From Opitutaceae bacterium (GTDB taxonomy: Bacteria > Verrucomicrobiota > Verrucomicrobiia > Opitutales > Opitutaceae): DNA of 43,206 nucleotides. Below, in pieces: positions 16,464 to 24,216 of the stretch (position 1 is its first letter; every line of letters begins with the position of its first letter). The DNA lies in contig JAEUGW010000018.1 in NCBI GenBank assembly GCA_016795565.1, forward strand, positions 1-43,206. The letters are read 5' to 3'. The notes under the pieces are model-generated. The model did not search any database. It was given only the letters and a program-made list of their open reading frames with translations, and was not told the DNA's origin. A program made the position numbers and the translations under genes.

Positions 16464-16817
16464 ATGTCCACTCACGAACGCCACAACCGCCGCAAGACCC
16501 TCATCGGTTTCGTCAGCTCCAAGATGGGCGACAAGTCCGTCAAGGTCACCGTCCCCTACAAGACTCCGCATCCGCGTTACCACAAGGTCATCAACCGCAA
16601 GACCGTTCTCCACGTCCATGATGAGAAGAACGAGACCAAGATGGGCGACAAGATCGAGGTCATGGAGACCCGCCCGATCAGCCGCCTGAAGCGCTGGCGC
16701 GTCATCCGCGTCGTCGAGGCCGCCGTGGGCGTCGGCATCGTGGCGGTGTCCGAGAAGGATGTCGCCGAGGCCGTGCCGACCAAGACCACCAAGACCAACG
16801 TGGCCGCCAAGGCCTAA
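16464..16817 (+). CDS. rpsQ: 30S ribosomal protein S17 with C-terminal extension
   Basis: Early-assembly 16S rRNA-binding protein. The S17 core is readable (RKTLIGFVSSKMGDKSVKVTV, HPRYHKVINRKTVLHVHDE, GDKIEVMETRPISRLKRWRV). The protein has 117 residues against about 84 in E. coli; the extra 30 or so form a tail rich in Val, Ala, Lys and Thr, ending KTNVAAKA. No Shine-Dalgarno element is visible. rplN follows after 21 bp. Confidence 0.96.
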   Translation: MSTHERHNRRKTLIGFVSSKMGDKSVKVTVPYKTPHPRYHKVINRKTVLHVHDEKNETKMGDKIEVMETRPISRLKRWRVIRVVEAAVGVGIVAVSEKDVAEAVPTKTTKTNVAAKA

Positions 16818-16838
16818 ACCTCCGCCGGAGATACCACC

Positions 16839-17204
16839 ATGATCCAGATGCGTTCCATTCTCGACATTGCCGACAACACCGGCGCGCGCCGCGCGTCGAT
16901 GATCGGCAAGATCGGGCATCCCTCCCGCTACGCCCACGTCGGTGACATCATCACCATCAACATCAAGGAGAGCAGCACCGACGCCACCGTGAAGAAGGGC
17001 GAGGTCGTCAAGGCCGTCATCGTCCGCACCCGCGCCCCGCTGCGCCGCGCCGACGGCAGCTACCTCCGCTTCGACTCCAACGCCGTCGTCATCATCGGCG
17101 AGGACGGCAACCCGAAGGGCACCCGTATCTTCGGCCCGGTCGCCCGCGAGCTCCGCGGCAAGAACTACGCGAAGATCATCTCCCTCGCGCCGGAGGTCCT
17201 CTAA
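16839..17204 (+). CDS. rplN: 50S ribosomal protein L14
   Basis: Intersubunit bridge protein, 121 residues (family 120-122). Clear family sequence: [22 protein letters not shown], the [28 protein letters not shown] segment, [26 protein letters not shown] and the C-terminal [10 protein letters not shown]. The upstream CCGGAGATACC matches the one before rpmC. Its stop is followed by the rplX ATG after one base. Confidence 0.98.
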   Translation: MIQMRSILDIADNTGARRASMIGKIGHPSRYAHVGDIITINIKESSTDATVKKGEVVKAVIVRTRAPLRRADGSYLRFDSNAVVIIGEDGNPKGTRIFGPVARELRGKNYAKIISLAPEVL

Positions 17205-17205
17205 C

Positions 17206-17487
17206 ATGTCCCAGAAATTCCATATCAAGAAGAACGACGTCGTGGTCGTCATCGCCGGCTCCCACAAGGGCAAGTCGGGCAAGGTGCTCGAGATCCGCTC
17301 GGCCAAAAGCCGGGCCGTCGTCGAGGGCGTGGCCATGATCAAGCGCCACCTCAAGAAGTCCCAGGAGAATCCGCAGGGCAAGATCGCCGAGCGCGAAGGC
17401 ACCATCCACGTCTCCAACCTCATGCTTCAGTCGCGTTTTGACGCCACGAAGCGCAAGAAGACCGCTGCTCCGGCGGCCAAGGCCTGA
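17206..17487 (+). CDS. rplX: 50S ribosomal protein L24
   Basis: Assembly initiator protein of the large subunit, 93 residues (E. coli 104). It has the KOW motif segment KNDVVVVIAGSHKGKSGKVLEI and the family sequence VEGVAMIKRHLKKSQENPQGKI. One base separates it from rplN. After it comes a 65-bp gap before rplE, longer than most in this part of the operon, with no clear structure. Confidence 0.96.
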   Translation: MSQKFHIKKNDVVVVIAGSHKGKSGKVLEIRSAKSRAVVEGVAMIKRHLKKSQENPQGKIAEREGTIHVSNLMLQSRFDATKRKKTAAPAAKA

Positions 17488-17552
17488 GTAGGCGAGGGGA
17501 CCGCAACCATCATTAAACCATCAGCATCCGGGTCGGAAATCCGGTTAGCACC

Positions 17553-18134
17553 ATGAGCAAACAACCCACTCCTCTCCAGAAATACTACGCCGAGACCGTC
17601 GCCCCGGCCTTGATGGCCTCCCGCGGCTACAAGAACAAGCACCAGGTGCCCAAGCTCGAGAAGATCGTGATCAACACCGGCATCAGCTCCGATGCCGACA
17701 AGAACCAGATCGCCGACACCGCCCGCGACATCGGGCTCATCGCCGGCCAGAAGCCGGTGCTGAACCGCTCGAAGAAGGCCATCGCCAACTTCAAGCTGAA
17801 GCCCAACCAGGTCACCGGCTGCCACGTCACCCTGCGCGGCGAGAACATGTGGCACTTCCTCATGCGCCTCCTGGCCGTGGCGCTGCCCACCATCCGCGAT
17901 TTCCGCGGCGTGCCCAACAAGCTCGATGGACAGGGCAACTACACCATCGGCATCACCGATTTCACCATCTTCCCCGAGATTGTCGTCGAGAACAACAAGC
18001 GCGCCATGGGCCTGGACATCACGCTGGTGACCTCCGCCCCGACCGATGACGAGGCCCGCGATCTCCTCAAGGCCCTCGGCATGCCCTTCCGCCGCATCGA
18101 GGCCGCCACCCCGACCAAGACTTCCGCCGCCTAA
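17553..18134 (+). CDS. rplE: 50S ribosomal protein L5
   Basis: 5S rRNA-binding protein of the central protuberance. 193 residues (E. coli 179) with a short extension at each end. Family signatures: [11 protein letters not shown], the [19 protein letters not shown] stretch, [21 protein letters not shown], and [16 protein letters not shown]. rpsN follows after 11 bp. Confidence 0.98.
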   Translation: MSKQPTPLQKYYAETVAPALMASRGYKNKHQVPKLEKIVINTGISSDADKNQIADTARDIGLIAGQKPVLNRSKKAIANFKLKPNQVTGCHVTLRGENMWHFLMRLLAVALPTIRDFRGVPNKLDGQGNYTIGITDFTIFPEIVVENNKRAMGLDITLVTSAPTDDEARDLLKALGMPFRRIEAATPTKTSAA

Positions 18135-18145
18135 CCCTTCCGACC

Positions 18146-18451
18146 ATGCCGAAAACTTCCGCCATCGAACGCAACAAGAAGCGCATCCGCCTCGTCGAGA
18201 AGCACGCCGCCAAGCGCGCCGAGCTGAAGGCCATCCTGGCCAACCCGGCGACGACCGACACCGAGTTCTTCGCCGCCCAGAAGAAGCTGGCCAAGCTCCC
18301 GCGCAATTCCTCCAAGGTCCGCGTCCGCAACCGCTGCTCGCTCAGCGGCCGCCCGCGCGGCTTCCACCGCCGTTTCGGCGTCTCTCGCATCACGCTTCGT
18401 GAGCTCGCGCTCGCCGGCAAGATCCCGGGCGTCACCAAGTCCTCCTGGTAA
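18146..18451 (+). CDS. rpsN: 30S ribosomal protein S14 (zinc-free form)
   Basis: 30S head protein, 101 residues. This is the long zinc-independent form: no CxxC pairs are present and only one cysteine is seen ([21 protein letters not shown]). It ends [10 protein letters not shown], like the E. coli protein. It keeps the canonical position between rplE and rpsH. Confidence 0.98.
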   Translation: MPKTSAIERNKKRIRLVEKHAAKRAELKAILANPATTDTEFFAAQKKLAKLPRNSSKVRVRNRCSLSGRPRGFHRRFGVSRITLRELALAGKIPGVTKSSW

Positions 18452-18472
18452 ACCACCACTTTCCCGCCGGAA

Positions 18473-18489
18473 GTCGGATATGATCCGAC
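18473..18489 (+). promoter_or_regulatory. Small perfect hairpin before rpsH
   Basis: A 7-bp perfect stem (GTCGGAT at 18473-18479, ATCCGAC at 18483-18489) with a three-base loop, 25 bp before the rpsH start. There is no T tract. In E. coli the S8 protein represses its operon by binding mRNA near the L5 gene; whether this structure is an S8 target is speculation. Confidence 0.3.
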
Positions 18490-18514
18490 GGGCCACACCA
18501 ACCAACATCCATCC

Positions 18515-18907
18515 ATGACAGACCCGATCAGTGATTTCCTGACCCACCTTCGCAATGCGTCGAAGGCCGGTCTCGCCCAGTGCGTTTCCCCGCACTCGAA
18601 GCTCAAGGAGAGCCTCGCCAACATCCTCAAGTCCGAGGGCTACGTCCGCGACGTGGCCACCGGCGCCGACGAGCGCGGCCACAAGACCCTCGTCGTTTCG
18701 ATGAAGTATGTCGACAGCGCCCCCGTCATCACGGGCCTCAAGCGCTCCTCGACCCCGGGCCGCCGCATCTATTCCGGTTACTCGGAGATTCCCCGCGTCC
18801 TCAACGGGCTGGGCATCGCCATCATTTCCACCTCCAAGGGCCTCATGAAGGACCAGGACGCCCGCCGCAACAAGCTCGGCGGTGAACTCGTCTGCACCGT
18901 CTGGTAA
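18515..18907 (+). CDS. rpsH: 30S ribosomal protein S8
   Basis: 16S rRNA-binding protein of the 30S body; in E. coli the autoregulator of the spc operon. 130 residues, normal. N-terminal MTDPISDFLTHLRNASKAG; C-terminal GLGIAIISTSKGLMKDQDARRNKLGGELVCTVW matches the conserved RNA-binding half. rplF follows after 14 bp. Confidence 0.98.
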   Translation: MTDPISDFLTHLRNASKAGLAQCVSPHSKLKESLANILKSEGYVRDVATGADERGHKTLVVSMKYVDSAPVITGLKRSSTPGRRIYSGYSEIPRVLNGLGIAIISTSKGLMKDQDARRNKLGGELVCTVW

Positions 18908-18921
18908 GGAGCACCACCACC

Positions 18922-19467
18922 ATGAGCAGAATTGGCAAACAACCCGTTCAGATTCCCGACAAGGTCAAGGTCGACATCAAGGGCACCACGGTGTCCGTCG
19001 ACGGCCCCAAGGGCAAAGTCTCCAAGACCTTCGCCTCCGTCGTGAAGATCGAGAAGAAGGACAACAGCATCGTCGTCGCCCCGACCGAGGAGACCCGTTT
19101 CTCCAAGGCCATGTATGGCACCGCCCGTTCGGTGATCGCCGGCATGGTCAAGGGCGTCAGCGTCGGCTACGCGAAGGAGCTCGAGATTCAGGGCGTCGGC
19201 TTCAAGGCCGCGCTCAAGGGCAAGCAGCTCGACCTCGCGCTCGGCTACTCGCACGCCATCCTCCACGACATCCCCGAGGGCATCAAGGTCACGGTCACCG
19301 ACCAGACCAAGCTCAAGATCGAGGGCGCCGACAAGCAGCTCGTCGGCCAGGTCACCGCCGAGATCCGCGCCTATTACCCGCCGGAGCCGTATAAGGGCAA
19401 GGGCGTCCGTATCGTCGGCGAGCACGCCGAACGCGTCCGCCGCAAGGAAGGCAAGACCGTCGCCTAA
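18922..19467 (+). CDS. rplF: 50S ribosomal protein L6
   Basis: Large-subunit protein near the factor-binding site, 181 residues (E. coli 177). It has the two-repeat L6 fold signatures MSRIGKQPVQIPDKV, TVSVDGPKGKVSKTF and the C-terminal YYPPEPYKGKGVRI. The ribosome binding site AAGGAG overlaps the rpsH stop. rplR follows after 14 bp. Confidence 0.98.
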   Translation: MSRIGKQPVQIPDKVKVDIKGTTVSVDGPKGKVSKTFASVVKIEKKDNSIVVAPTEETRFSKAMYGTARSVIAGMVKGVSVGYAKELEIQGVGFKAALKGKQLDLALGYSHAILHDIPEGIKVTVTDQTKLKIEGADKQLVGQVTAEIRAYYPPEPYKGKGVRIVGEHAERVRRKEGKTVA

Positions 19468-19481
19468 CCCGGAAACCAACC

Positions 19482-19844
19482 ATGAAAACTGTTTACAAGG
19501 CCCAGCTCCTCCAGAAGCGCAAATGGCGCATCCGCAAGAAGGTGACCGGCACCGCCGCTCGCCCGCGCCTCAGCGTCAAGTTCTCCGGCAAGCACATCTA
19601 CGCGCAGGCCGTCAACGATGCCGCCGGCACGACCCTCGTGTTCCTCTCGACCCTCGATTCCGAGGTGAAGAAGGGCGGCGCGAAGGGCAATGTCTCCGGT
19701 GCCAAGTCCCTCGCCGTTGCCTTCGCCGCCAAGGCCAAGGCCGCTGGCATCACCTCCGTGGTGTTCGATCGCAACGGTCGCCCCTATCACGGCCGCGTCA
19801 AAACCTTTGCCGAAGCCGCCCGAGAGGGTGGTCTGCAATTCTAA
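19482..19844 (+). CDS. rplR: 50S ribosomal protein L18
   Basis: 5S rRNA-binding protein, 120 residues (E. coli 117). Family features: the basic N-terminus LLQKRKWRIRKKVTGTAARPRLSV, HIYAQAVNDAAGTTLVFLSTLD and the C-terminal VVFDRNGRPYHGRVKTFAEAAREGGLQF. rpsE follows after 9 bp. Confidence 0.98.
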   Translation: MKTVYKAQLLQKRKWRIRKKVTGTAARPRLSVKFSGKHIYAQAVNDAAGTTLVFLSTLDSEVKKGGAKGNVSGAKSLAVAFAAKAKAAGITSVVFDRNGRPYHGRVKTFAEAAREGGLQF

Positions 19845-19853
19845 TCTACGTCC

Positions 19854-20363
19854 ATGGCTAACAATAATCGGTCTTTTTCCTCCGGTCCCGCGGGTGCTGA
19901 ATCCGCCGAGCCCGGCATGTTCGAGAAGGTGGTCTTCATCAATCGCTGCGCCAAGGTCGTGAAAGGCGGCCGCCGCTTCAGCTTCTCCGCCCTGTCCGTC
20001 GTCGGCGACGGCAAGGGAAATGTGGGCATCGGCTACGGCAAGGCCAACGAGGTCCCCGATGCCATCAAGAAGTCCACCGAATCCGCCAAGAAGCGCATGG
20101 TCTCCGTGAAGCTCAAGGGCAGCACGATTCCGCACGAGGTGCTCGGCGAGTTTGATGGCGGCAAGGTTTTCCTCCGCCCTGCGTCCACCGGCACCGGCCT
20201 CATCGCCGGCGGCGGCGTCCGCGCGGTCCTGGAGGCGGCCGGCGTCCACAACGTCCTCACGAAGTCGATGGGTTCCAAGAACCACATCGCCGTCGTCCAT
20301 GCGACCCTCAACGGCCTGCGCAAGCTGCGCCTTGATGCGGACTTCAAGGCGCTCCGCGCCTAA
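19854..20363 (+). CDS. rpsE: 30S ribosomal protein S5
   Basis: 30S decoding-fidelity protein, 169 residues (E. coli 167). It has the double-stranded RNA-binding-like N-terminal domain ([42 protein letters not shown]) and the C-terminal [22 protein letters not shown]. The next gene is rplO, 77 bp later; L30 (rpmD), often found between them, is not there and no short frame in the gap could code it. Confidence 0.98.
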   Translation: MANNNRSFSSGPAGAESAEPGMFEKVVFINRCAKVVKGGRRFSFSALSVVGDGKGNVGIGYGKANEVPDAIKKSTESAKKRMVSVKLKGSTIPHEVLGEFDGGKVFLRPASTGTGLIAGGGVRAVLEAAGVHNVLTKSMGSKNHIAVVHATLNGLRKLRLDADFKALRA

Positions 20364-20440
20364 GCTCGCAAATCTATCATCATCCGAGTCGCTCCGAGCT
20401 TTGGCGAGGGGCGGCGCCAAGAAAATCAGGAATCAATCAA

Positions 20441-20887
20441 ATGCGTCTCCATAATCTCGTTAACGTCAAGGGTGCGGTCCACCGCAAGAAGCGCGTCGGT
20501 TGCGGCGAAGGCGGCGGCCACGGCAAGACCTCCGGTGTCGGCGGCAAGGGCCAGAAGGGCCGCTCCGGCGGCTCCATCCGCCCCGGCTTCGAAGGCGGCC
20601 AGATGCCCCTCTACCGCAAGCTCCCGCACCGCGGTTTCAACAACTACGAATTCCGCACGAGCTACGCCGTCGTCAACGTCGGTGATCTCGCCGCGCTTGA
20701 TGCCAAGGTTTCCGAGGTGAACGCCGAGGTGCTCGCCGCCGCCGGTCTCATCCGCCCCGGCGTCAAGCTGCTCAAGGTCCTCGGTGACGGCGAAATCAGC
20801 CGCGCCCTCAAGGTCACGGCCCAGAAATTCACCGGCTCGGCCAAGGCCAAGCTGGAGAAGGCCGGTGGCCAGGCCATCGTCGGCTGA
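20441..20887 (+). CDS. rplO: 50S ribosomal protein L15
   Basis: Late-assembly large-subunit protein, 148 residues (E. coli 144). The glycine-rich N-terminal half is typical: MRLHNLVNVKGAVHRKKRVG, GEGGGHGKTSGVGGKGQKGRSGG, FEGGQMPLYRKLPHRGFNN. The C-terminal part has VKLLKVLGDGEISRALKVTAQKFTGSAKAKLEKAGG. A perfect 30-bp inverted repeat lies between it and secY. Confidence 0.97.
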   Translation: MRLHNLVNVKGAVHRKKRVGCGEGGGHGKTSGVGGKGQKGRSGGSIRPGFEGGQMPLYRKLPHRGFNNYEFRTSYAVVNVGDLAALDAKVSEVNAEVLAAAGLIRPGVKLLKVLGDGEISRALKVTAQKFTGSAKAKLEKAGGQAIVG

Positions 20888-20894
20888 CGCCTCT

Positions 20895-20998
20895 GATTTT
20901 CGATTTTTGATTCTCGATTTTCGAGTGGGGCGCCGCCGCGGCTTAACCTTCGGAATCGGAACCTGAAATCGAAAATCGAGAATCAAAAATCGAAAATC
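20895..20998. repeat. Periodic palindrome, 7-bp unit GATTTTN (copy 2, perfect arms)
   Basis: Left arm 20895-20924 and right arm 20969-20998 are exact reverse complements over 30 bp, each reading as heptamers GATTTTC, GATTTTT, GATTCTC, GATTTTC and then GA. The loop is 44 nt. It starts 8 bp after the rplO stop and ends 9 bp before the secY GTG, so it could strongly affect secY translation or mRNA processing. Confidence 0.93.
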
Positions 20999-21006
20999 CC
21001 ATCCCT

Positions 21007-22506
21007 GTGTTTTCCGCCTTCGCCAATTCCCTGAAGATTCCCGAGCTCCGCTCGCGTATCCTCTACACGCTTAGCCTCCTCTTTGTGGCCCGGGTGGGTG
21101 CGCACATCCCGCTGCCCGGCATTGATCCGAAGCCGCTGCTGACGTTCTTCGAGGCGCAGACTGCCGCGGGTGGCGGCGGCCTGATGGGCCTCTATAATAT
21201 GTTCACCGGCGGCGCGCTCCTCAAGGGCGCCGTCTGCGCCCTGGGCATCATGCCCTACATCAGCGCGTCCATCATCTTCCAGCTGATGACGGCGGTGGTT
21301 CCGGCGCTCAGCCGCCTCCAGCAGGAGGGTGACGTCGGCCGCCAGAAGCTCACGCAATACACGCGCTACCTCACGGTCGCCATTTGCTTGGTCCAGGCGA
21401 TCCTGCTCGTCCTCACCCTCGAGAATCCGGGCAAGCTTTTCGCCGGCTACGATGTGAACACCTACGGCCAGATCGTGATCATGAGCCACTGGATGTTCCT
21501 GGTCACCTCCACGATCTACATGACCGCGGGCACCATGCTCCTCATGTGGCTGGGCGAGCAGATCACCCAGCGCGGCATCGGCAACGGCGTCTCCCTGCTC
21601 ATCACCGTCGGCATCCTCGCCGACATCCCGGGCGCGGCCGTCGCGACCTACCAGCTCTTTTTCGCTCCGGTCGGCGTCGCCCAGCTCGGCCTGCCCCAGG
21701 GCATCATGATGGTGGCCCTCTTCCTCATCGTTACGATGGGCATCATCGCCGTCACCCAGGGCCAGCGCAAGATCCCGGTCCAGTATGCCAAGCGGGTTGT
21801 CGGCCAGAAGGTCTACGGCGGGCAGAGCTCGTTCCTGCCGCTCAAGGTCAACTACTCCGGCGTCATGCCCGTCATCTTCGCCAGCGCGATCCTGATGTTC
21901 CCGCAGCAGATCTTCTCCCAGGTCGGCGCGGCGTTCAACATGCCGTTCCTGGTCGAGTTCGCGAACAACCTGCTGCAGGGGCACTGGATGTATTACACCC
22001 TGATGTCGCTGCTCATCCTGTTCTTCAGCTATTTCTGGGTGTCGGTCATGTTCAAGCCGATCCAGATCGCCGACGACCTGAAGAAATACGGCGGCTACAT
22101 CCCCGGCGTCCGCCCGGGCGAGCCGACGGCCAGCTTCCTCGACTTCATCATGACGCGCCTGACGCTCGCCGGTGCCGTGTTCCTCACCGTCATCGCCATC
22201 CTGCCGGACTTGCTGCTGTTCCAGCTGAAGGTCCCGCCGCGCATCGCCTATTTCTTCGGCGGCACCGGCATGCTGATCACGGTCGGCGTCATCCTCGACA
22301 CGATGCGCCAGATCGAAACCTTCCTCCTGCAGCGGCACTACGACGGGTTCCTGAAGAAGGGCCGCGTTCGCGGGCGCAGCACCTCGACCGCCGTCGCCCT
22401 GGGTGAGGCCGCCAGCGAGAAAGCGGTTATGCAACTCACTACCGTTATGGTGGTTATCCTATTGGTAGGTTTGACGGCTTGGGCTGTCCGACACTTCGCT
22501 CTTTAA
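21007..22506 (+). CDS. secY: Protein translocase subunit SecY
   Basis: Channel subunit of the SecYEG translocon in the inner membrane. 499 residues, longer than E. coli SecY (443). GTG start at 21007; the N-terminus VFSAFANSLKIPELRSRILYTL fits the family. The plug and early helices (HIPLPGIDP, LGIMPYISASIIFQLMT), GNGVSLLI, the cytoplasmic loop GQRKIPVQYAKR and SYFWV...IADDLKKYGGYIPGVRPG are present. After the usual end (HYDGFLKKG) about 45 residues follow, including a hydrophobic helix LTTVMVVILLVGLTAWAV, encoded by lower-GC DNA. Confidence 0.96.
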   Translation: MFSAFANSLKIPELRSRILYTLSLLFVARVGAHIPLPGIDPKPLLTFFEAQTAAGGGGLMGLYNMFTGGALLKGAVCALGIMPYISASIIFQLMTAVVPALSRLQQEGDVGRQKLTQYTRYLTVAICLVQAILLVLTLENPGKLFAGYDVNTYGQIVIMSHWMFLVTSTIYMTAGTMLLMWLGEQITQRGIGNGVSLLITVGILADIPGAAVATYQLFFAPVGVAQLGLPQGIMMVALFLIVTMGIIAVTQGQRKIPVQYAKRVVGQKVYGGQSSFLPLKVNYSGVMPVIFASAILMFPQQIFSQVGAAFNMPFLVEFANNLLQGHWMYYTLMSLLILFFSYFWVSVMFKPIQIADDLKKYGGYIPGVRPGEPTASFLDFIMTRLTLAGAVFLTVIAILPDLLLFQLKVPPRIAYFFGGTGMLITVGVILDTMRQIETFLLQRHYDGFLKKGRVRGRSTSTAVALGEAASEKAVMQLTTVMVVILLVGLTAWAVRHFAL

Positions 22507-22518
22507 CCCTTTACTTCG

Positions 22519-22983
22519 GTGAAAGGGACTGAACACTCCAGCCCCCTTTCCGCTTTCGCCTCGGCGAAAGCCAAGTTCCTTCTCCTTGGTCCATCCGGTC
22601 CGCACTTCGCGGGCCTGCTTCTCCAAGGCCGTTCTTTGAATCTTGAGCACGTCTCTCCTGCGTCCCTTGTGCAACAGGAGATTTCGCGACGCACCCCGCT
22701 CGGCCAACAGGCCGCTGCGGCCCTCTCGCGCGGCCCCGCCGCGCCAGACCAGCTAGCCCTCGCGCTCCTGCGCAAGTGGTTCTGGGCGCGCAAACCCGAT
22801 GCGGGATTCCTTCTCGAAGGCTTCCCGGCTACGCTGCTCCAAGCGTTGGTGTTCGACGAGTGGCTCGAAACCCGCGGTGAAATCCTCGCCGCCGTGTTCG
22901 CCGCTCCTGCCGCCCCGGCGGACGTCGTCACCCACTACCGCACCCAGGGCCTCCTTTGCGAGGCCCTCCGCGCCGCCGCCTGA
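22519..22983 (+). CDS. Degenerate adenylate kinase-like protein
   Basis: 154 residues from a GTG at 22519, in the usual adk position between secY and map. The Adk framework is visible (KFLLLGPSG, then PLGQQAAAAL, PDQLALALLRKW, DAGFLLEGFPATL, and a final HYRTQGLL), but every catalytic element is gone. The P-loop reads GPSGPHFAG instead of GxPGxGKGT, STGDMLR is SPASLVQQ, DGFPRT is EGFPAT, and the LID domain with its arginines is missing. It is shorter than Adk (about 214). Its stop overlaps the map start, so it is translated within the operon. It may be a non-enzymatic nucleotide-kinase relic or have a new role. Confidence 0.7.
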   Translation: MKGTEHSSPLSAFASAKAKFLLLGPSGPHFAGLLLQGRSLNLEHVSPASLVQQEISRRTPLGQQAAAALSRGPAAPDQLALALLRKWFWARKPDAGFLLEGFPATLLQALVFDEWLETRGEILAAVFAAPAAPADVVTHYRTQGLLCEALRAAA

Positions 22984-23762
22984 TGATCCCGATCAAGAAT
23001 TCCGAGGGTATCAAACGGATGCGCGAGGCCTGCGCCGTCGCCGCGACCGTTCTCGCGCGGCTGAGGGAGCAGGTTCGTCCCGGTATCACGACCCACGACT
23101 TGGATCAAATCGGCCGCGATCTCATCGCCTCGCTTGGCGCCCGCAGCGCCTGCCACGGCTACCAATCGCACTCGCGCCGCACGCCGGCTTATCCCGCCTA
23201 TACCTGCCTCTCGGTCAACGAAGAGGTCGTCCACGGCATCGGTTCCCTGAAGCGCATCCTGCGCGATGGTGACATCATCGCGCTCGATGTGGTCGTCGAA
23301 TACAACGGCTACATCGGCGACAACGCCACGACGGTTCCGGTGGGCACCATTGCCCCCCGCACCGCCGAGCTGCTGAAAGTGACCGAAGAGGCCTTGGCCC
23401 TTGGCATCAAGCAGGCGCAGGTCGGCAACCGCATCGGCGACATTTCGCACACGGTGCAGACTTACGTCGAGGCTCGCGGCTTCAGCGTCGTCCGCGAGAT
23501 GGTCGGTCACGGGGTCGGCCGCGCGATGCACGAGGAGCCGCAGATCCCGAACTTCGGCCGCCGCAATACCGGCGAGAAGATCCGGCCCGGCATGACGCTC
23601 GCCATCGAGCCCATGGTCAACCTCGGCGGCCACGCGGTCCGCACCCTCAGCGACGGGTGGACCGTCGTCACCACCGACGGCCAGCCCTCCGCCCACTTCG
23701 AACACACCGTGCTCACCACCGATTCCGGCCCCGAGATCCTCACGATCCCGCGCGCCACCTGA
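22983..23762 (+). CDS. map: Methionine aminopeptidase, type I
   Basis: Removes N-terminal methionine from new proteins. 259 residues from the ATG at 22983 (MIPIKNSEGIKRMREAC), which overlaps the preceding stop as TGATG. Metal ligands are identifiable: Asp in IIALDVVVEYNG, Asp in GYIGDNAT, His in GHGVGRAMHEEP, Glu in LAIEPM and Glu in HFEHTVL. The usual neighbours infA and rpmJ are missing; rpsM comes next after 55 bp. Confidence 0.96.
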   Translation: MIPIKNSEGIKRMREACAVAATVLARLREQVRPGITTHDLDQIGRDLIASLGARSACHGYQSHSRRTPAYPAYTCLSVNEEVVHGIGSLKRILRDGDIIALDVVVEYNGYIGDNATTVPVGTIAPRTAELLKVTEEALALGIKQAQVGNRIGDISHTVQTYVEARGFSVVREMVGHGVGRAMHEEPQIPNFGRRNTGEKIRPGMTLAIEPMVNLGGHAVRTLSDGWTVVTTDGQPSAHFEHTVLTTDSGPEILTIPRAT

Positions 23763-23778
23763 ACTTCCCTCTCTCGTC

Positions 23779-23809
23779 CTTACCACCTTAAACCTTACCA
23801 CTTAAACCC
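23779..23809. repeat. Half element of alternating heptamers before rpsM
   Basis: Read on the minus strand this is GTTTAAG and TGGTAAG heptamers alternating twice. It ends 8 bp before the rpsM ATG. No matching left arm is found upstream, so it resembles the right arm of the palindromes elsewhere in the window. Confidence 0.55.
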
Positions 23810-23817
23810 ACAATCCT

Positions 23818-24204
23818 ATGCCTCGTCTCCTCGGCGTTGAACTCCCCGCCAAAAAGAAAATCGGATACTCCCTCCGGTATATCTACGGTATTGGCCCGGC
23901 CCGGGCCGACCTCATCATCGCGACCGCCGGTCTCGATGCCAACATGCGCGCCTCGGACCTGTCCGAGGAGCAGCTCAACAAGATCCTCCACGTCATCACC
24001 GACAACAAGTGGGTGGTCGAGGGCGATCTCCGCCGTGACATCGCCGGCAACTTGAAGCGCCTCCAGGCCATCAATTGCTACCGCGGCATCCGTCACCGCC
24101 GCAGCCTGCCCGTCCGCGGCCAGCGCACCAGCACCAACGCCCGCACCCGCAAGGGCCCGCGCAAGACCGTCGGTGTCACCAAGGCCAAGGAAGCCAAAGC
24201 TTAA
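23818..24204 (+). CDS. rpsM: 30S ribosomal protein S13
   Basis: 30S head protein bridging to the 50S subunit. 128 residues (E. coli 118). Family sequence: [80 protein letters not shown]. The C-terminus is lengthened by a short Lys/Ala tail. rpsK follows after 12 bp. Confidence 0.98.
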   Translation: MPRLLGVELPAKKKIGYSLRYIYGIGPARADLIIATAGLDANMRASDLSEEQLNKILHVITDNKWVVEGDLRRDIAGNLKRLQAINCYRGIRHRRSLPVRGQRTSTNARTRKGPRKTVGVTKAKEAKA

Positions 24205-24216
24205 ACCACTCTCTCC

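Noticed and set aside
23779..23809. Possible CRISPR or tandem repeat array
   Set aside because: Units are only 7 bp, contiguous and degenerate, with no spacers and no cas genes nearby.
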